Assembly: GCA_036526135.1 (NCBI GenBank)
Contig: DATCZA010000018.1
Span: forward strand, 124,001-188,000
Origin: UBA2965 sp036526135
GTDB taxonomy: Bacteria > Pseudomonadota > Gammaproteobacteria > Pseudomonadales > Azotimanducaceae
Direction of reading: 5' to 3'
DNA: 64,000 nt
Within the stretch, counting starts at the first letter, position 1. Each line of letters begins with the position of its first letter. The notes beneath the pieces are model-generated. The model saw only the letters and a program-made list of their open reading frames with translations. It searched no databases and was not told the DNA's origin. Positions 35,595 through 44,857 of the stretch are shown here, one piece after another. The translations under genes and the position numbers were made by a program.

Positions 35595-36317
35595 CTAGTC
35601 GACGATTTCCTTGTGATATTCGCGGCCGAGGAGATACGTGAACACGTAAAGCACTACCAGAAACAGCAGCACGTAAATTCCCGTACGGTGACGTTCCAGA
35701 CGGCTCGGATCCCCCGTGTAGTAGAGGAAGTTCACGATGTCGTAGATCACCTGATCGAACTCCTCGGGCGAGAGTTGCCCGGTGCCTGCAACCAGCTCGG
35801 GTGAACCGGAATCATCCAGCACCTGCTCTCCCTGGAGGCCGGCCAGAACGTTGGGCATACCCACGTTCTCGAACACCAGGTTGTTGACTCCGAAGGGCCG
35901 CGCCTCGTCCTGGTAGAACGTTCGCAGGTACGTGTACAGCCAGTCCGTGCCGCGCACCCGCGCGACCATGGTCAGATCCGGGGGAGGCGCGCCGAACCAG
36001 TTCTTGGCGAGCTCCGGATCCATGCTGGTGGTCATCAGCTCTCCGATCTTCTGGCCGGTCAGGACCAGGTTGTCCATCGCGATGTCGTGAGGAATCCCCA
36101 GATCATCCGCCGTCCGCTCGTAGCGCTGATACTTCACCGAGTGGCAGCCAATACAGTAGTTGACGTAAAGCTTGAAGCCGTTCTGCAGGGAAGGCAGGTC
36201 CTCCAGATCAGGATCGATGCTGTCCAGCGGCCAGCCCGAGCCGGCAGGAAACGCGCCTGCAGAGAATGTCAGCGTCGCGGCGGTCAGGGCCCAGAGAAAC
36301 GAGCTGCGTGATTTCAT
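35595..36317 (-). CDS. petC: Cytochrome c1 of the bc1 complex
   Basis: This is the membrane-anchored c-type cytochrome of ubiquinol-cytochrome c reductase. It has a cleavable signal peptide (ALTAATLTFSAGAFPAGS), the haem motif CIGCH near residue 54, and a C-terminal membrane helix (IYVLLFLVVLYVFTYLLGREY). At 240 residues it matches the proteobacterial form. It is the last gene of petABC, 3 bases after petB. Confidence 0.97.
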   Translation of the reverse strand: MKSRSSFLWALTAATLTFSAGAFPAGSGWPLDSIDPDLEDLPSLQNGFKLYVNYCIGCHSVKYQRYERTADDLGIPHDIAMDNLVLTGQKIGELMTTSMDPELAKNWFGAPPPDLTMVARVRGTDWLYTYLRTFYQDEARPFGVNNLVFENVGMPNVLAGLQGEQVLDDSGSPELVAGTGQLSPEEFDQVIYDIVNFLYYTGDPSRLERHRTGIYVLLFLVVLYVFTYLLGREYHKEIVD

Positions 36318-36320
36318 GCC

Positions 36321-37625
36321 TTACGCCCCCTCGGCCTTTGCCGCTCGCGTCGCCTTGGTAGTCACCCTGTCCGGCACCGGTTTCGTCTTCTCCACCCGCG
36401 TGTACCAGGGCATGAGCACGAAGTACGCGAAGTAGACGACGGTGCAGATCTGGGCGAGAGCCGTTGCTGGCTTCGACGGCGCGATGGTTCCCAGGTATCC
36501 GAGTATGAAGAAGCTGATCACGAACAGCGCCAGCATCCCCTTGGACAGCCACCCCTTGTAGCGGATGGATTTCACCGGGCTGCGGTCGAGCCACGGAAGG
36601 ACTGCGGGCAGCACGATGGCACCGGCCATGACTACGAATCCCCAGAATTTGGCGGGAATCCCGAAGAGAGGGAACGTGGCCGCGCGCAGCATCGCGTAGA
36701 ACGGCGTGTAGTACCACACCGGCGCGATGTGCTCGGGTGTCTTCAGCGAGTTGGCCTCCTCGAAGTTCGGCTTTTCGATGAAGTAGCCGAACATCTCTGG
36801 CACGTAGAAAACCACGATGCAGAAGAAGAAGAGAAAGAGCACGATGGCCGGAAGATCGTGTCCGATGGTGTAGTGCGGATGGAAGGGAACCCCGTCCAGG
36901 GGAATCCCGTTCTCGTCTTTGTTCTGCTTGATTTCGATACCGTCGGGGTTGTTGGAGCCGACGTGATGCAGAGCGACGATGTGCACGAAGACGAGCATCA
37001 CCAGCACGAGCGGCAGGGCCACCACGTGAAGGGCGAAAAAGCGATTCAGCGTGATGTCCGAGACGAGAAAGTCGCCGCGGACCCACTCCATCAGATCAGG
37101 CCCGACCACGGGAATCGCGCCGACTAGCGAGATGATCACCTGGGCGGCCCAGTAGGACATGTTGCCCCAGGGCAGCAGGTAGCCGAGAAACCCTTCCACG
37201 ATCAGGCAGGCAAATATCGCCATGCCGATGAGCCAGAGCAGTTCCCGCGGCTTGCGATAGGAGCCGTACATCATGGCCCGGAACATGTGCAGGTAAACGA
37301 CCAGGAAGAAGGCCGAGGCCCCGGTGGTGTGCAGATAGCGCAGGAGCCAGCCGTACTCGACGTCGCGCATGATGTACTCGACGGAAGCGAAAGCGCCGTC
37401 GCCGCTGGGCACGTAGCTCATGGTCAGCCAGATGCCGGTCAGCAGCTGGATCACCAGAACGACCATCGAGAGAACGCCGAACAGATACCAGACATTGAAG
37501 TTCTTCGGCGCGTAGTACCGGGACATGTGGTACTCGAAGGTCTCGGTGAGCGGAAACCTCTCGTCGACCCATTCCATGAAGTTGGACCAGCCGCGCGCAA
37601 TCCTTCCCGGTTGCGATTGCTCCAT
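36321..37625 (-). CDS. petB: Cytochrome b of the bc1 complex
   Basis: This is the di-haem membrane subunit that holds the quinol oxidation and reduction sites. Eight or more helices are visible, with haem-ligand His pairs in the LLRYLHTTGASAFFLVVYLHMFR and FFALHVVALPLVLVMLVFVHIVALHH segments. The Qo-site PEW-type motif reads PVWYYTPFYAML here. The ATG at 37625 overlaps the petA stop by one base. Length 434 is normal. Confidence 0.97.
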   Translation of the reverse strand: MEQSQPGRIARGWSNFMEWVDERFPLTETFEYHMSRYYAPKNFNVWYLFGVLSMVVLVIQLLTGIWLTMSYVPSGDGAFASVEYIMRDVEYGWLLRYLHTTGASAFFLVVYLHMFRAMMYGSYRKPRELLWLIGMAIFACLIVEGFLGYLLPWGNMSYWAAQVIISLVGAIPVVGPDLMEWVRGDFLVSDITLNRFFALHVVALPLVLVMLVFVHIVALHHVGSNNPDGIEIKQNKDENGIPLDGVPFHPHYTIGHDLPAIVLFLFFFCIVVFYVPEMFGYFIEKPNFEEANSLKTPEHIAPVWYYTPFYAMLRAATFPLFGIPAKFWGFVVMAGAIVLPAVLPWLDRSPVKSIRYKGWLSKGMLALFVISFFILGYLGTIAPSKPATALAQICTVVYFAYFVLMPWYTRVEKTKPVPDRVTTKATRAAKAEGA

Positions 37626-38275
37626 CACGCTGTCTCCTCGTCCACGCCGATCACCACCACCGTGTCGCTCACGAACTGATACGGGGGCACTGGCAGGTTG
37701 TCCGGCGCCGGGACCCCTTTGACGACCCGTCCCGCCAGATCGAAAAGGGATCCGTGACACGGACAGAAGAAGCCGCCTTCCCAGTCAGCGGCAAAGGGTT
37801 CCGGCTTTACCTCACCATGGTATTTCGGCGAGCAACCCAAGTGCGTGCACAGCCCCAGGTAGACGCCGATCTCCGGACGCTTCGACCGCCACGGGTTCTT
37901 TGCGTAATCGGGCTGCTGCTCGGCGTTGTCGGAATCCGGGTCGGCGAGCCGGTCGTTCTCCTGCTCGAGCCTGCGCAAGGCGTCCTCGTCGCGGTAGACC
38001 ACGAACACCGGGTTACCCCGCCATGCCGGGGTGGGTCCCAGTATTTCACCGGGCCGAAGCTTGCTGATATCCACGGTCACCGGAGCACCGAGCGCACGCG
38101 CTTTCGCGCTGGGTTGCCACGACGCCACGAAGGGCACCGCTGCGCCCACGATGCCTATACCACCTACCACGGCGGAGGCTCCGATCAGAAAGTAGCGGCG
38201 TTCCTTGTTGACCTTGGAAGGGTCGAGACTCTTAGGAACGGCGGCAGAATCCGTTGCAGCTTTATCAGCGCTCAA
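37625..38275 (-). CDS. petA: Rieske iron-sulfur subunit of the bc1 complex
   Basis: This is the [2Fe-2S] subunit that moves electrons from quinol to cytochrome c1. A TAT-type N-terminal helix (RRYFLIGASAVVGGIGIVGAAVP) is followed by a soluble domain with the cluster motifs CTHLGCSP and CPCHGS. The start is a TTG, supported by GGGAG 7 bases upstream. It is the first gene of petABC, downstream of rpsI. Confidence 0.97.
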   Translation of the reverse strand: MSADKAATDSAAVPKSLDPSKVNKERRYFLIGASAVVGGIGIVGAAVPFVASWQPSAKARALGAPVTVDISKLRPGEILGPTPAWRGNPVFVVYRDEDALRRLEQENDRLADPDSDNAEQQPDYAKNPWRSKRPEIGVYLGLCTHLGCSPKYHGEVKPEPFAADWEGGFFCPCHGSLFDLAGRVVKGVPAPDNLPVPPYQFVSDTVVVIGVDEETA

Positions 38276-38307
38276 GGGTCGCTCCCAGCATATTCAAACA
38301 GCCCCGC

Positions 38308-38316
38308 ATTCTAGCA
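38308..38316 (-). promoter_or_regulatory. Candidate petABC promoter (extended -10)
   Basis: On the minus strand TGCTAGAAT gives an extended -10 element (TGn plus TAGAAT, five of six) about 33 bases before the petA start codon. No good -35 is seen. The 130-base gap after rpsI otherwise contains only GC-rich sequence. Confidence 0.5.
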
Positions 38317-38405
38317 CACGCGGGTGCACATCCTTGCCCGCAGGAGGCTCGCGCAGCCCGCGCGGAGGTCCTTGTGGACGGGGCCCGAACGGCGCGCCGA
38401 CGCCT

Positions 38406-38798
38406 CTATCGCTTGGAGAACTGCGGGCGTTTACGCGCCTTGCGCAGACCGACCTTCTTGCGCTCCACCTCGCGCGCGTCGCGGGTCAGGAACCCGGCCT
38501 TGCGCAACGCACCTCGAAGGCTTTCGTCGTGAGCAACGAGCGCCCGGGCGATGCCGTGCCTGATCGCGCCAGCCTGGCCCGAGTTGCCTCCACCGCGAAC
38601 GGTCACGCGAATGTCCACCTTGTCTGCGACGTCGGCGACAAAGAGCGCCTGGCGAACGATCATGCGGGACGTCTCGCGCCCGAAATAGCTGTCGAGGCTC
38701 TGATTGTTGACGAAGATGTTGCCGGTGCCCGAAGAGATGAAAACGCGGGCTGCGGAAGTCTTGCGTCGCCCCGTTCCGTAAAATTGGTTTGCTGACAT
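38406..38798 (-). CDS. rpsI: 30S ribosomal protein S9
   Basis: The 130-residue protein carries the S9 hallmarks YGTGRRKTSAARVFI, VRGGGNSGQAGAIRHGIARAL and a basic C-terminus ending in KRPQFSKR, which reaches the ribosomal P-site. It follows rplM after 34 bases, the universal order. Confidence 0.99.
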   Translation of the reverse strand: MSANQFYGTGRRKTSAARVFISSGTGNIFVNNQSLDSYFGRETSRMIVRQALFVADVADKVDIRVTVRGGGNSGQAGAIRHGIARALVAHDESLRGALRKAGFLTRDAREVERKKVGLRKARKRPQFSKR

Positions 38799-38832
38799 GC
38801 TGTGTGCGTCCTGGGCCTGATCGGCTAACTGG

Positions 38833-39261
38833 CTATAGGTTGATCGGTTCGGGTTGCTGGGCGCTGTGCGGATGTTCCGGGCCGGCGTAGACCTTGAGCT
38901 TGCGGAACATGGCCCGGCCGAGCGTGTTGCGAGGCAGCATCCCCTTGACGGCTTTCTCGATGATGCGCTCCGGGTGCTTCTGCTGCAGATGCTCGAAGCT
39001 GATCCCCTTGATGCCGCCGGGATAGCCGCTGTGGCGGTAGTAGATCTTGTCGGTGGTTTTGTTCCCCGTCACCCGCACCTTGTCGGCGTTGATGACCACG
39101 ACGTAATCCCCCGTGTCCACGTGAGGAGTGTATTCCGGCTTGTGCTTTCCCCGGAGACGGCGAGCCACCTCGGTTGCCAGGCGACCAAGCGTCTTATCTT
39201 CTGCGTCCACCAATAGCCACGAACGCTGCACGTCCTGCGCCCGCGCGCTTACCGTCTTCAT
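38833..39261 (-). CDS. rplM: 50S ribosomal protein L13
   Basis: The 142-residue protein shows WLLVDAEDKTLGRLATEVARRLRGKHKPEYTPHVDTGDYVVVINA and MLPRNTLGRAMFRKLKVY, typical of L13. It is the first gene of the rplM-rpsI operon. A promoter with 17-base spacing lies just upstream. Confidence 0.99.
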   Translation of the reverse strand: MKTVSARAQDVQRSWLLVDAEDKTLGRLATEVARRLRGKHKPEYTPHVDTGDYVVVINADKVRVTGNKTTDKIYYRHSGYPGGIKGISFEHLQQKHPERIIEKAVKGMLPRNTLGRAMFRKLKVYAGPEHPHSAQQPEPINL

Positions 39262-39296
39262 GAGCCCTTCAAGATGCCGGGATTTTGGGAGCGCGA

Positions 39297-39325
39297 ATGT
39301 TAGCGGAGGGCCTGACCCTTTACAA
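39297..39325 (-). promoter_or_regulatory. rplM-rpsI promoter
   Basis: On the minus strand TTGTAA (39325-39320) and TAACAT (39302-39297) are separated by exactly 17 bases, each four of six to the sigma-70 consensus. The start site near 39290 would give a leader of about 29 bases. A leader-based control by L13 is known in E. coli; nothing of it can be shown here. Confidence 0.6.
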
Positions 39326-39343
39326 CCAGCCCGACGGGCCTTC

Positions 39344-40444
39344 TCAGGCCCTGTGAGAGCGGGCCAGATAGTCGTGGGACTGCATCTCCAGCAGCCGGCT
39401 CACCGTGCGCTCGAACTCGAACCGCAGGCGCTCTCCCCCATAGAGCGAGGCGGGCTCGGCCTCAGCGGAGACGATCAGCTTGACGCCGTGATCATAGAAC
39501 TCGTCCACCAGGCTGATGAAACGCCTCGCGGCGTCTTCCGATCGGGTGTTGAAGCGAGGCACCCCGCTGATCAGCACGGCGTGGAAGATCCGCGAGAGCT
39601 CGATGTAGTCGTTCTGGCTGCGGGGACCTTCACAGAGATCGGAAAAGTTGAACCAGGCCACGTCCTCGGCAACCCGCCGCGCCCTGATCATCCGACCTTC
39701 GATCTCGAGATCCACGTCGTCTCGGGGCGCTTCCGGCGCCAGGGCATCGAAGCTCCGGGCAAGGCTCCGCTCCGCCCCGGCGTCCAGCGGAACGTGATAG
39801 ATCTCCGCCCGCTCCAGAACCCTCAAGCGATAATCCACGTCTCCCCCGACCTGATGGATCACGGTGTGCTGCCTGATGAGCTCGATGGCGGGCAGAAAAC
39901 GACGGCGCTGCAGGCCGTTCTCGTAAAGGTTGTCGGGCTCCACGTTGGACGTCGCCACCAGCGTCACGCCACGCCTGAACAGCTCGGCCAGCAGTTCCGC
40001 CAGAATCATGGCGTCGCCGATGTCCGAAACGGCAAACTCGTCGAAGCAGAGGACGCTTGCCTCGCTGGCAAACCGCTCTGCAACTTGCTGCAGAGGGTTC
40101 GGCGTGCCCGCAAGGCTCGTCAGCTGATGGTGAACGCGCTGCATGAACCGGTGGAAGTGCATGCGCAGACGAACGTCCCCGGGAAGGCACTCGTAGAAGA
40201 GGTCCATGAGCAGGGTCTTACCTCGACCGACCGTACCCCACAGATACAGGCCCCTCACAGGCTCGGGCTCAGCCCCGATGCCCAGCACGCGCAGGGCGCG
40301 CCGCAGCCGGCTGGCGTGCAGCCTTTCCCGGGCCATGAACGCCCGGTAGAGATCGTCCAGCAGCCCGGCGACCTCCCGCTGCGCCGGGTCGTCAAAGAAG
40401 CCGCTACGCGTGAGCTGTTCTTCGTATTTCTGCAACGGCGACAT
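39344..40444 (-). CDS. zapE: Cell division ATPase ZapE (AFG1 family)
   Basis: ZapE is an AFG1-like ATPase associated with the Z ring under stress and low oxygen. The 366 residues contain the P-loop GTVGRGKTLLMD near residue 92. The Walker B VLCFDEFAVSDIGDAMIL and the AFG1 motifs VATSNVEPDNLYENGLQR and FLPAIELIRQHT follow. It lies 82 bases upstream of rplM on the same strand, as in many gammaproteobacteria. Confidence 0.96.
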   Translation of the reverse strand: MSPLQKYEEQLTRSGFFDDPAQREVAGLLDDLYRAFMARERLHASRLRRALRVLGIGAEPEPVRGLYLWGTVGRGKTLLMDLFYECLPGDVRLRMHFHRFMQRVHHQLTSLAGTPNPLQQVAERFASEASVLCFDEFAVSDIGDAMILAELLAELFRRGVTLVATSNVEPDNLYENGLQRRRFLPAIELIRQHTVIHQVGGDVDYRLRVLERAEIYHVPLDAGAERSLARSFDALAPEAPRDDVDLEIEGRMIRARRVAEDVAWFNFSDLCEGPRSQNDYIELSRIFHAVLISGVPRFNTRSEDAARRFISLVDEFYDHGVKLIVSAEAEPASLYGGERLRFEFERTVSRLLEMQSHDYLARSHRA

Positions 40445-40554
40445 CGGCGGAACTTTACTTGCTCGGTCAGGAACGGCGCAATCGGCGCCACCCGACGGGC
40501 GAGGCTTGCCGCCGCGGGGCGCGGCAGGAGTTTTTCTGTTAACGTCCGCCGCCT

Positions 40555-41607
40555 ATGCGCGAACTGGTTCGCTACATCCTGGTCCCTGCACTGGTCGGGG
40601 GTGCCGTCGGTCTCGGGGTCATGCTCACCAGCCAGGTGAACGGAACGCCGACCAAGCCCGGGTACGCAGCCGCGGTAAAGCGCGCCGCGCCCGGCGTCGT
40701 CAATATCTACTCGTCCAAGCTGGTACAGCATCCCATGTGCGAGATGCCCCGGTTTCGAGACTGGTGCGAGCGCTTCGCGGGGGCCGATCGCGGGCAGATG
40801 CAGAACTCGCTGGGATCCGGCGTCATCGTCCGGGAGGACGGCTACATTCTCACCAACAATCATGTGATCGAGGGGGCCGACGAGATCATCGTGGCGTTCT
40901 CTGACGGTCAGGCCACCACGGCGACCCTGGTCGCCAGCGACCCCGAGACCGATCTCGCCGTCATCCGCGTGCAGGCCTCGGGCCTGACGCCGGTGCCCCG
41001 TGATCCGAGCAGCGTCGTCGAGGTGGGCGACGTCGCGCTGGCCATCGGCAACCCGTTCGGCATTGGCCAGACGGTCTCGAGCGGCATCATCAGCGCAAAG
41101 GGCCGGGCGGGCATCAGCCGCAGCCCCTACGAGGACTTCATCCAGACCGACGCAGCCATCAACCCCGGAAACTCCGGGGGCGCGCTCATCGATGCCAACG
41201 GCAACCTGATCGGCATAAACACGCTGATCTTTTCCCGCTCCGGCGGCTCCGAGGGCATCGGGTTCGCCATCCCCGCACAGCTTGCCATGGCGGTGCTGGA
41301 GGAGATCATCGAGACGGGCCGCGTGGTCCGCGGCTATCTCGGCGTCGAGCTGTCCAGCACGCCGCCTGCCGGGGCAGGCGTCGGCCTGGAAGTCACCAGA
41401 CTGATGTCACCCAGCCCCGCCGCTTCGGCCGGTCTGCGCCCGGGCGATCTGATCCTTTCCATCAACGAGCAACCGGCCGTGAGCGCGGCAGGCGTCACGC
41501 GGCAGATCGCTCACGTCGAGCCGGGCAGCGAACTGGAGATAGAGGTTCTGCGTGGGAATCGCCAGATCTCCCTCACGGCGCGCGCCGGGGAGCGCCCTCA
41601 GCCCTAG
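40555..41607 (+). CDS. DegS/AlgW-like periplasmic serine protease with one PDZ domain
   Basis: The 350-residue protein has an N-terminal anchor helix (about residues 6-26) and a trypsin-like domain with catalytic His103 (NNHVIEGAD), Asp133 (ETDLAVIRV) and Ser207 (GNSGGALID). A single C-terminal PDZ domain follows. This is the architecture of DegS and AlgW, which sense misfolded outer-membrane proteins and start RseA/MucA cleavage in the sigma-E pathway. DegQ-type proteases have two PDZ domains. AlgW lies near hisGD in Pseudomonas too. The substrate here is inferred. Confidence 0.92.
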   Translation: MRELVRYILVPALVGGAVGLGVMLTSQVNGTPTKPGYAAAVKRAAPGVVNIYSSKLVQHPMCEMPRFRDWCERFAGADRGQMQNSLGSGVIVREDGYILTNNHVIEGADEIIVAFSDGQATTATLVASDPETDLAVIRVQASGLTPVPRDPSSVVEVGDVALAIGNPFGIGQTVSSGIISAKGRAGISRSPYEDFIQTDAAINPGNSGGALIDANGNLIGINTLIFSRSGGSEGIGFAIPAQLAMAVLEEIIETGRVVRGYLGVELSSTPPAGAGVGLEVTRLMSPSPAASAGLRPGDLILSINEQPAVSAAGVTRQIAHVEPGSELEIEVLRGNRQISLTARAGERPQP

Positions 41608-41624
41608 GAGCCTCACGGGTCCGG

Positions 41625-42953
41625 CTAACGGTTGTGGTCCAGCCCGGTGATCCTCAATTCAGCGGCCCTGGCGTGGGCTTCGAGCCCCTCGCCCCGAGCG
41701 AGGGTCGCCGAGGCGCGGGCAAGCTTTTCGGACCCGCCTGGACTCAGCCGGATCACGGAGCTGCGTTTGACGAAATCGTAGACCCCCAGCGGTGACGAGA
41801 ACCTGGCCGTACCGAATGTCGGCAGCACGTGGCTCGGACCCGCCACGTAATCGCCCATCACCTCCGGAGAGTGCGCGCCGATGAAGATCGCGCCGGCGTT
41901 GCGAACGTCGGGCAGGAGCGCGTCCGGATCCGCCACGGCGAGCTCGAGATGCTCGGGCGCGATTCGGTTGGCCAGCGCCACGGCGTCGGCGAGGTCCGCC
42001 GCCCGGATCAAGGCACCTCGCGCGGCGAGCGAGGCTCGGATGGTCGTTGCTCTGGACCGCTCGCCGATGAGCGAGGCCATGGCGTCGTGGACGGCATCGA
42101 GCACGTCCGGGTCCGGGCTGACCAGAATGGCCTGGGCGGAAGCATCGTGCTCCGCCTGGGAAAACAGGTCCAGGGCGAGCCACTCGGGCGGCGCCGTGTC
42201 GTCCGCAATCACAAGCACCTCACTGGGGCCGGCAATGACGTCGATACCGACGGTGCCGAAAACCAGGCGCTTGGCGGCAGCGACGTATGCCCCGCCGGGA
42301 CCGACGATCTTGTCCACCTTGGGAATCGTCGGCGTGCCGTAGGCCAGCGCGGCGATGGCCTGGGCGCCGCCAACGGTAAATACCCGGTCGACGCCCGCTA
42401 CATGGGCTGCGGCGAGCACCAGCGGCGAACGCACGCCATCCGGCGTGGGGACGGTCATGATGATCTCGTCCACACCCGCGACCCGGGCGGGCACCGCCGT
42501 CATCAGCACCGTTGACGGGTACGCCGCCTGGCCGCCAGGCACGTAGAGGCCCACCCGCTCCAGCGCCATCACCCGCTGGCCGAGGAGGTTGCCGTCACTG
42601 TCGGTATATTCCCAGTCTCCGGCCAGCTGGTGGTTGTGATATTCGCGAATCCGCTGGGCGGCCAGGTTCAACGCCTCGCGGTCTGCTGAGCCCAGGGCGT
42701 CGTAGGCTGCCTCGAGCTCGGAAGCCGCGATCTCCAGCGCCGCGGCGCTCGGGCACTCGTAACGATCGTACCTGGCGGTGAGCGCCAGCAGGGCGTCGTC
42801 ACCACCGGCCCGCACCGCTTCTATGACCTCGGCCGCCGCTCGCGTCACCTCGTCTTCCAGGCCCGTGTCCCAGTAAAGGAGCCTGGCGAGACGATCCGGG
42901 AAGTCCGCATCGCCCGTCGCGAGCCGGGCAATCTCGAGCGCCGGTTCCGTCAT
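41625..42953 (-). CDS. hisD: Histidinol dehydrogenase
   Basis: HisD performs the last two oxidations in histidine synthesis. The 442 residues contain RVGLYVPGGQAAYPSTVLM, KVDKIVGPGGAYVAAAKRLVFG, GPSEVLVIAD, the zinc-ligand region DLFSQAEHD and APEHLELAV. Length is normal. It overlaps hisG by 4 bases; hisC, which often follows, is not present. Confidence 0.98.
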   Translation of the reverse strand: MTEPALEIARLATGDADFPDRLARLLYWDTGLEDEVTRAAAEVIEAVRAGGDDALLALTARYDRYECPSAAALEIAASELEAAYDALGSADREALNLAAQRIREYHNHQLAGDWEYTDSDGNLLGQRVMALERVGLYVPGGQAAYPSTVLMTAVPARVAGVDEIIMTVPTPDGVRSPLVLAAAHVAGVDRVFTVGGAQAIAALAYGTPTIPKVDKIVGPGGAYVAAAKRLVFGTVGIDVIAGPSEVLVIADDTAPPEWLALDLFSQAEHDASAQAILVSPDPDVLDAVHDAMASLIGERSRATTIRASLAARGALIRAADLADAVALANRIAPEHLELAVADPDALLPDVRNAGAIFIGAHSPEVMGDYVAGPSHVLPTFGTARFSSPLGVYDFVKRSSVIRLSPGGSEKLARASATLARGEGLEAHARAAELRITGLDHNR

Positions 42954-43576
42954 CCCGACACGTCCCGCAGGCTGCAGGTGAGGCTCTGCACGGCGTCGAA
43001 GCGGGTCTTCATGGCCGCCCGGTTTACGATCATTCGCGAGGAGACGTGCGCAATGGTCTCAAGAGCTTCCAGGCCGTTCGCGCGCAAGGTGTTTCCGGTG
43101 TCCACGATGTCCACGATGCAATCCGCCAGGTTCATGAGCGGGGCGATCTCCATGGCGCCGTTTAGCTTGATGATGGATACCTGACGCCCCTGACCTTCGA
43201 AGTAGCGACGGGCCACCCGCGGAAACTTCGTCGCCACCCGCAGCTTGCCGGATCCCAGATCCGCGCCTGCGGGAGCAGCCACCATGATGCGGCACTTCGC
43301 GATGCCCAGGTCCAGGCGCTCGTAGTAATCCGCGCTGCCGCCGTGCTCCAGCAGGGTGTCCTTGCCCACGATGCCCACGTCCGCCGCCCCGTATTCCACG
43401 TAGGTGGGGACATCGGCACCACGCATCACCACCAGGCGATGCCCGCCCTGCCGGGTGGCAAAAATGAGCTTGCGGCTGGCGGCCGGGTCCTCCTCCGGGA
43501 CGATGCCCGCCGCAGCCAGCATTGGCAGGGACTCCTCGAGGATCCTGCCCCGGTTGAGCGCTATGGTCAGACCCAT
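42950..43576 (-). CDS. hisG: ATP phosphoribosyltransferase, short form HisG
   Basis: HisG catalyses the first step of histidine synthesis. The 208-residue protein contains the core MGLTIALNRGRILEESLPML, YVEYGAADVGIVGKD and the PRPP-binding region DIVDTGNTLRANGLE. It lacks the C-terminal regulatory domain of the long form (about 299 residues). Short HisG needs the regulatory partner HisZ, which is not in the window. It follows murA after 15 bases. Confidence 0.97.
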   Translation of the reverse strand: MGLTIALNRGRILEESLPMLAAAGIVPEEDPAASRKLIFATRQGGHRLVVMRGADVPTYVEYGAADVGIVGKDTLLEHGGSADYYERLDLGIAKCRIMVAAPAGADLGSGKLRVATKFPRVARRYFEGQGRQVSIIKLNGAMEIAPLMNLADCIVDIVDTGNTLRANGLEALETIAHVSSRMIVNRAAMKTRFDAVQSLTCSLRDVSG

Positions 43577-43591
43577 TTCAATTCCTCTCGA

Positions 43592-44857
43592 TCAGCCCGA
43601 AACCCGCTGGACCTCAGCGCCGAGCAGTTTGAGCTTCTCCTCGATGGTCTCGTAGCCGCGGTCGATGTGATAGATCCTATCGATGAGCGTGGTGCCTTCC
43701 GCAACGAGCGCGGCGACCACCAGGCTGAACGACGCTCTTAAGTCCGTGGCCATGACGGGAGCGGCTTTCAGCGACGGCACGCCGCGCACCGAGACGCTGG
43801 ACGGGCCGTGCAGCTCGATGTCCGCGCCGAGTCGCGAGAGCTCCTGAACGTGCATGAAGCGGTTCTCGAAGATGGTTTCCGAGACCTCGCTGGTTCCCTC
43901 GGCGATGGCGTTCATCGCCAGGTACTGGGCCTGCATGTCCGTCGGAAAGCCGGGATATGGCGCCGTGGTGATATCCACCGCGCGCGGTCGCCGGCCGTGC
44001 ATGTCGAGCTCGATCCAGTCGTCGCCAACTTCGACCTCGGCGCCGCTTTCCACAAGCTTGTCGAGCACGGCCGTAAGGGTGTCGGGTCGAACGTCGGTGA
44101 GCCTTATCCTGCCCCCGGTGGCCGCAACGGCAATCAGGTAAGTCCCGGCTTCGACGCGATCGGGCATAACCCGGTACTCGCATCCGTGCAACCGCGGCAC
44201 GCCTTCGATTCTTATTTCCGGGGAGCCGTGACCCGAAACCTTCGCGCCCATGGCGTTGAGAAAATCTCCGAGGTCGGCCACTTCCGGTTCGCAGGCGGCG
44301 TTGCGCAGCCGCGTGACCCCCTCGGCCAGCGCGGCCGCCATCATGAGGTTCTCGGTTGCGCCCACCGTCACCATGTCGAACGCGAAGTCGGCCCCGCGGA
44401 GCCGGCCGCCGACCTTGCCCCGAACGTAACCCTCGTTCACGGAGATCTCCGCACCGAGGGCTTCCAGGCCTTTGACGTGCTGGTCCACGGGGCGGGCCCC
44501 GATGGCGCAACCGCCCGGAAGGGAGACCTCCGCTTCGCCGAAGCGCGCCAACAGCGGCCCGAGCACGACGAACGAGGCGCGCATGGTTTTCACCAGCTCG
44601 TAGGGCGCCCGCAGTTGCGCCAGGCTGTCGGCCGAAACCTCGACGCGCATCTTCTCGTCGACGAGCACGCGGGCGCCCATGCAGCCGAGCAGCTCGATCA
44701 TGGTGGTGACGTCCTGGAGATGAGGGACGTTGCTCAACGTCACCGGCTCGTCGGCCAGAAGCGTGCCCGCCAGGATCGGCAGCGCCGCGTTTTTTGCGCC
44801 AGAGACCCGCAGCGAGCCGGACAGCGTGCGCCCGCCCGTTATGCGGAGCTTATCCAC
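43592..44857 (-). CDS. murA: UDP-N-acetylglucosamine 1-carboxyvinyltransferase MurA
   Basis: MurA catalyses the first committed step of peptidoglycan synthesis and is the fosfomycin target. The active-site Cys117 lies in LPGGCAIGARPVDQH. The catalytic-domain signatures SGAKNAALPILAGTLLAD and PYPGFPTDMQAQ are present. The start is a GTG overlapping the ibaG stop by 8 bases. Length 421 is typical. The ibaG-murA pair next to mla is conserved in gammaproteobacteria. Confidence 0.98.
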   Translation of the reverse strand: MDKLRITGGRTLSGSLRVSGAKNAALPILAGTLLADEPVTLSNVPHLQDVTTMIELLGCMGARVLVDEKMRVEVSADSLAQLRAPYELVKTMRASFVVLGPLLARFGEAEVSLPGGCAIGARPVDQHVKGLEALGAEISVNEGYVRGKVGGRLRGADFAFDMVTVGATENLMMAAALAEGVTRLRNAACEPEVADLGDFLNAMGAKVSGHGSPEIRIEGVPRLHGCEYRVMPDRVEAGTYLIAVAATGGRIRLTDVRPDTLTAVLDKLVESGAEVEVGDDWIELDMHGRRPRAVDITTAPYPGFPTDMQAQYLAMNAIAEGTSEVSETIFENRFMHVQELSRLGADIELHGPSSVSVRGVPSLKAAPVMATDLRASFSLVVAALVAEGTTLIDRIYHIDRGYETIEEKLKLLGAEVQRVSG

